A program made the translations under genes and the position numbers. DNA of 64,000 nt. Source: Acidisoma cellulosilyticum. Lineage in GTDB: Bacteria > Pseudomonadota > Alphaproteobacteria > Acetobacterales > Acetobacteraceae. Shown here in pieces: positions 63,915 to 64,000 of this stretch. The notes beneath the pieces were generated by a model. The model had not been told where the DNA came from. It worked only from the letters and a program-made list of their open reading frames with translations, and did no database searches. The stretch's first letter is position 1. Every line of letters starts with the position of its first letter. The stretch lies in assembly GCF_020621385.1 (NCBI RefSeq), contig NZ_JAESVA010000003.1, positions 310,001 through 374,000 on the forward strand, written 5' to 3'.

Positions 63915-64000
63915 TAGAGCGTCTACTGTTCGCTCACGCTCACAGGCGCCGCTCTAGATTATTGTTTTTGCGAGCATCTTAACCCGGCCAGATGATTCCA
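63915..64000. repeat. Intergenic repeat, copy 2 (cut by window end)
   Basis: TAGAGC at 63915 begins a stretch matching 59467-59551 closely to the last base of the window, including hairpin 1 and the left arm of hairpin 2. The right end lies outside the window. Confidence 0.75.

Overview
The window reads as chromosomal DNA of a GC-rich alphaproteobacterium, most likely a member of the Acetobacteraceae or a close relative. This is a judgement from gene families and codon usage, not from a database search. Pointers are a SUF-only iron-sulfur operon headed by an Rrf2 regulator, a PmtA-type phosphatidylethanolamine methyltransferase, a trxB-LysR pair, an alphaproteobacterial LexA box (GAAC-N7-GAAC) in front of uvrA, and small RNase E/G, DUF445 and EipB-type genes. 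Nearly all of it is core metabolism and maintenance. No prophage, integrase, intact insertion sequence or CRISPR array was seen.

Layout, 1-10 kb: the 3' end of a dihydropyrimidinase gene; a VapBC-like toxin-antitoxin pair with two palindromes upstream; a VOC protein; a short coiled-coil gene that looks frameshifted; then a complete SUF operon on the minus strand (Rrf2 regulator, sufB, sufC, sufD, sufS, sufT, sufA), divergent from an agmatinase-family gene with a clear inverted repeat between them. 10-20 kb: a tiny membrane peptide gene with an unusually structured leader, an SDR/LysR divergent pair, a DenD-like erythronate dehydrogenase, a DUF445 protein, rluD with two MFS transporters, and manC. 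20-30 kb: a ClC exchanger, a diguanylate cyclase, ssb and uvrA (divergent), a CBS protein, an SDR and an APC permease. 30-42 kb: a MITE-like repeat, a VOC protein, an Hsp70-like ATPase, secreted and envelope proteins, gpsA, an Lrp/AsnC regulator, trxB, a LysR regulator, nth, mnmA, a phosphodiesterase and tRNA-Met. 42-50 kb: a lower-GC islet with a small secreted protein, a quinone-reductase-like gene with a divergent HxlR regulator, an AraC regulator, an FMN reductase with an XapX protein, a cyanase/carbonic anhydrase set, and envelope proteins. 50-64 kb: moeB, a DsrE-like gene, an SH3 protein and an RNase E/G-family gene in tight array; pmtA; ctaB; an M32 carboxypeptidase; tRNA-Phe; dienelactone hydrolase; amidase; TetR; an AbrB-family membrane protein; an SDR; a histidine phosphatase; and a gene-poor end with repeats.

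How genes work together: the SUF genes form one complete assembly machine under a probable Fe-S-sensing repressor. Carbonic anhydrase and cyanase form a cyanate-detoxification set, since cyanase consumes bicarbonate. ssb and uvrA form the usual repair pair, and uvrA is probably SOS-controlled. The most unusual signals are small: the 10.3-10.5 kb leader/microprotein locus, a 105-bp repeat whose two ends supply the stop codons of two convergent genes and which recurs at the window end, a 161-bp element with terminal inverted repeats at 30.7 kb, and leader hairpins abutting ribosome binding sites.
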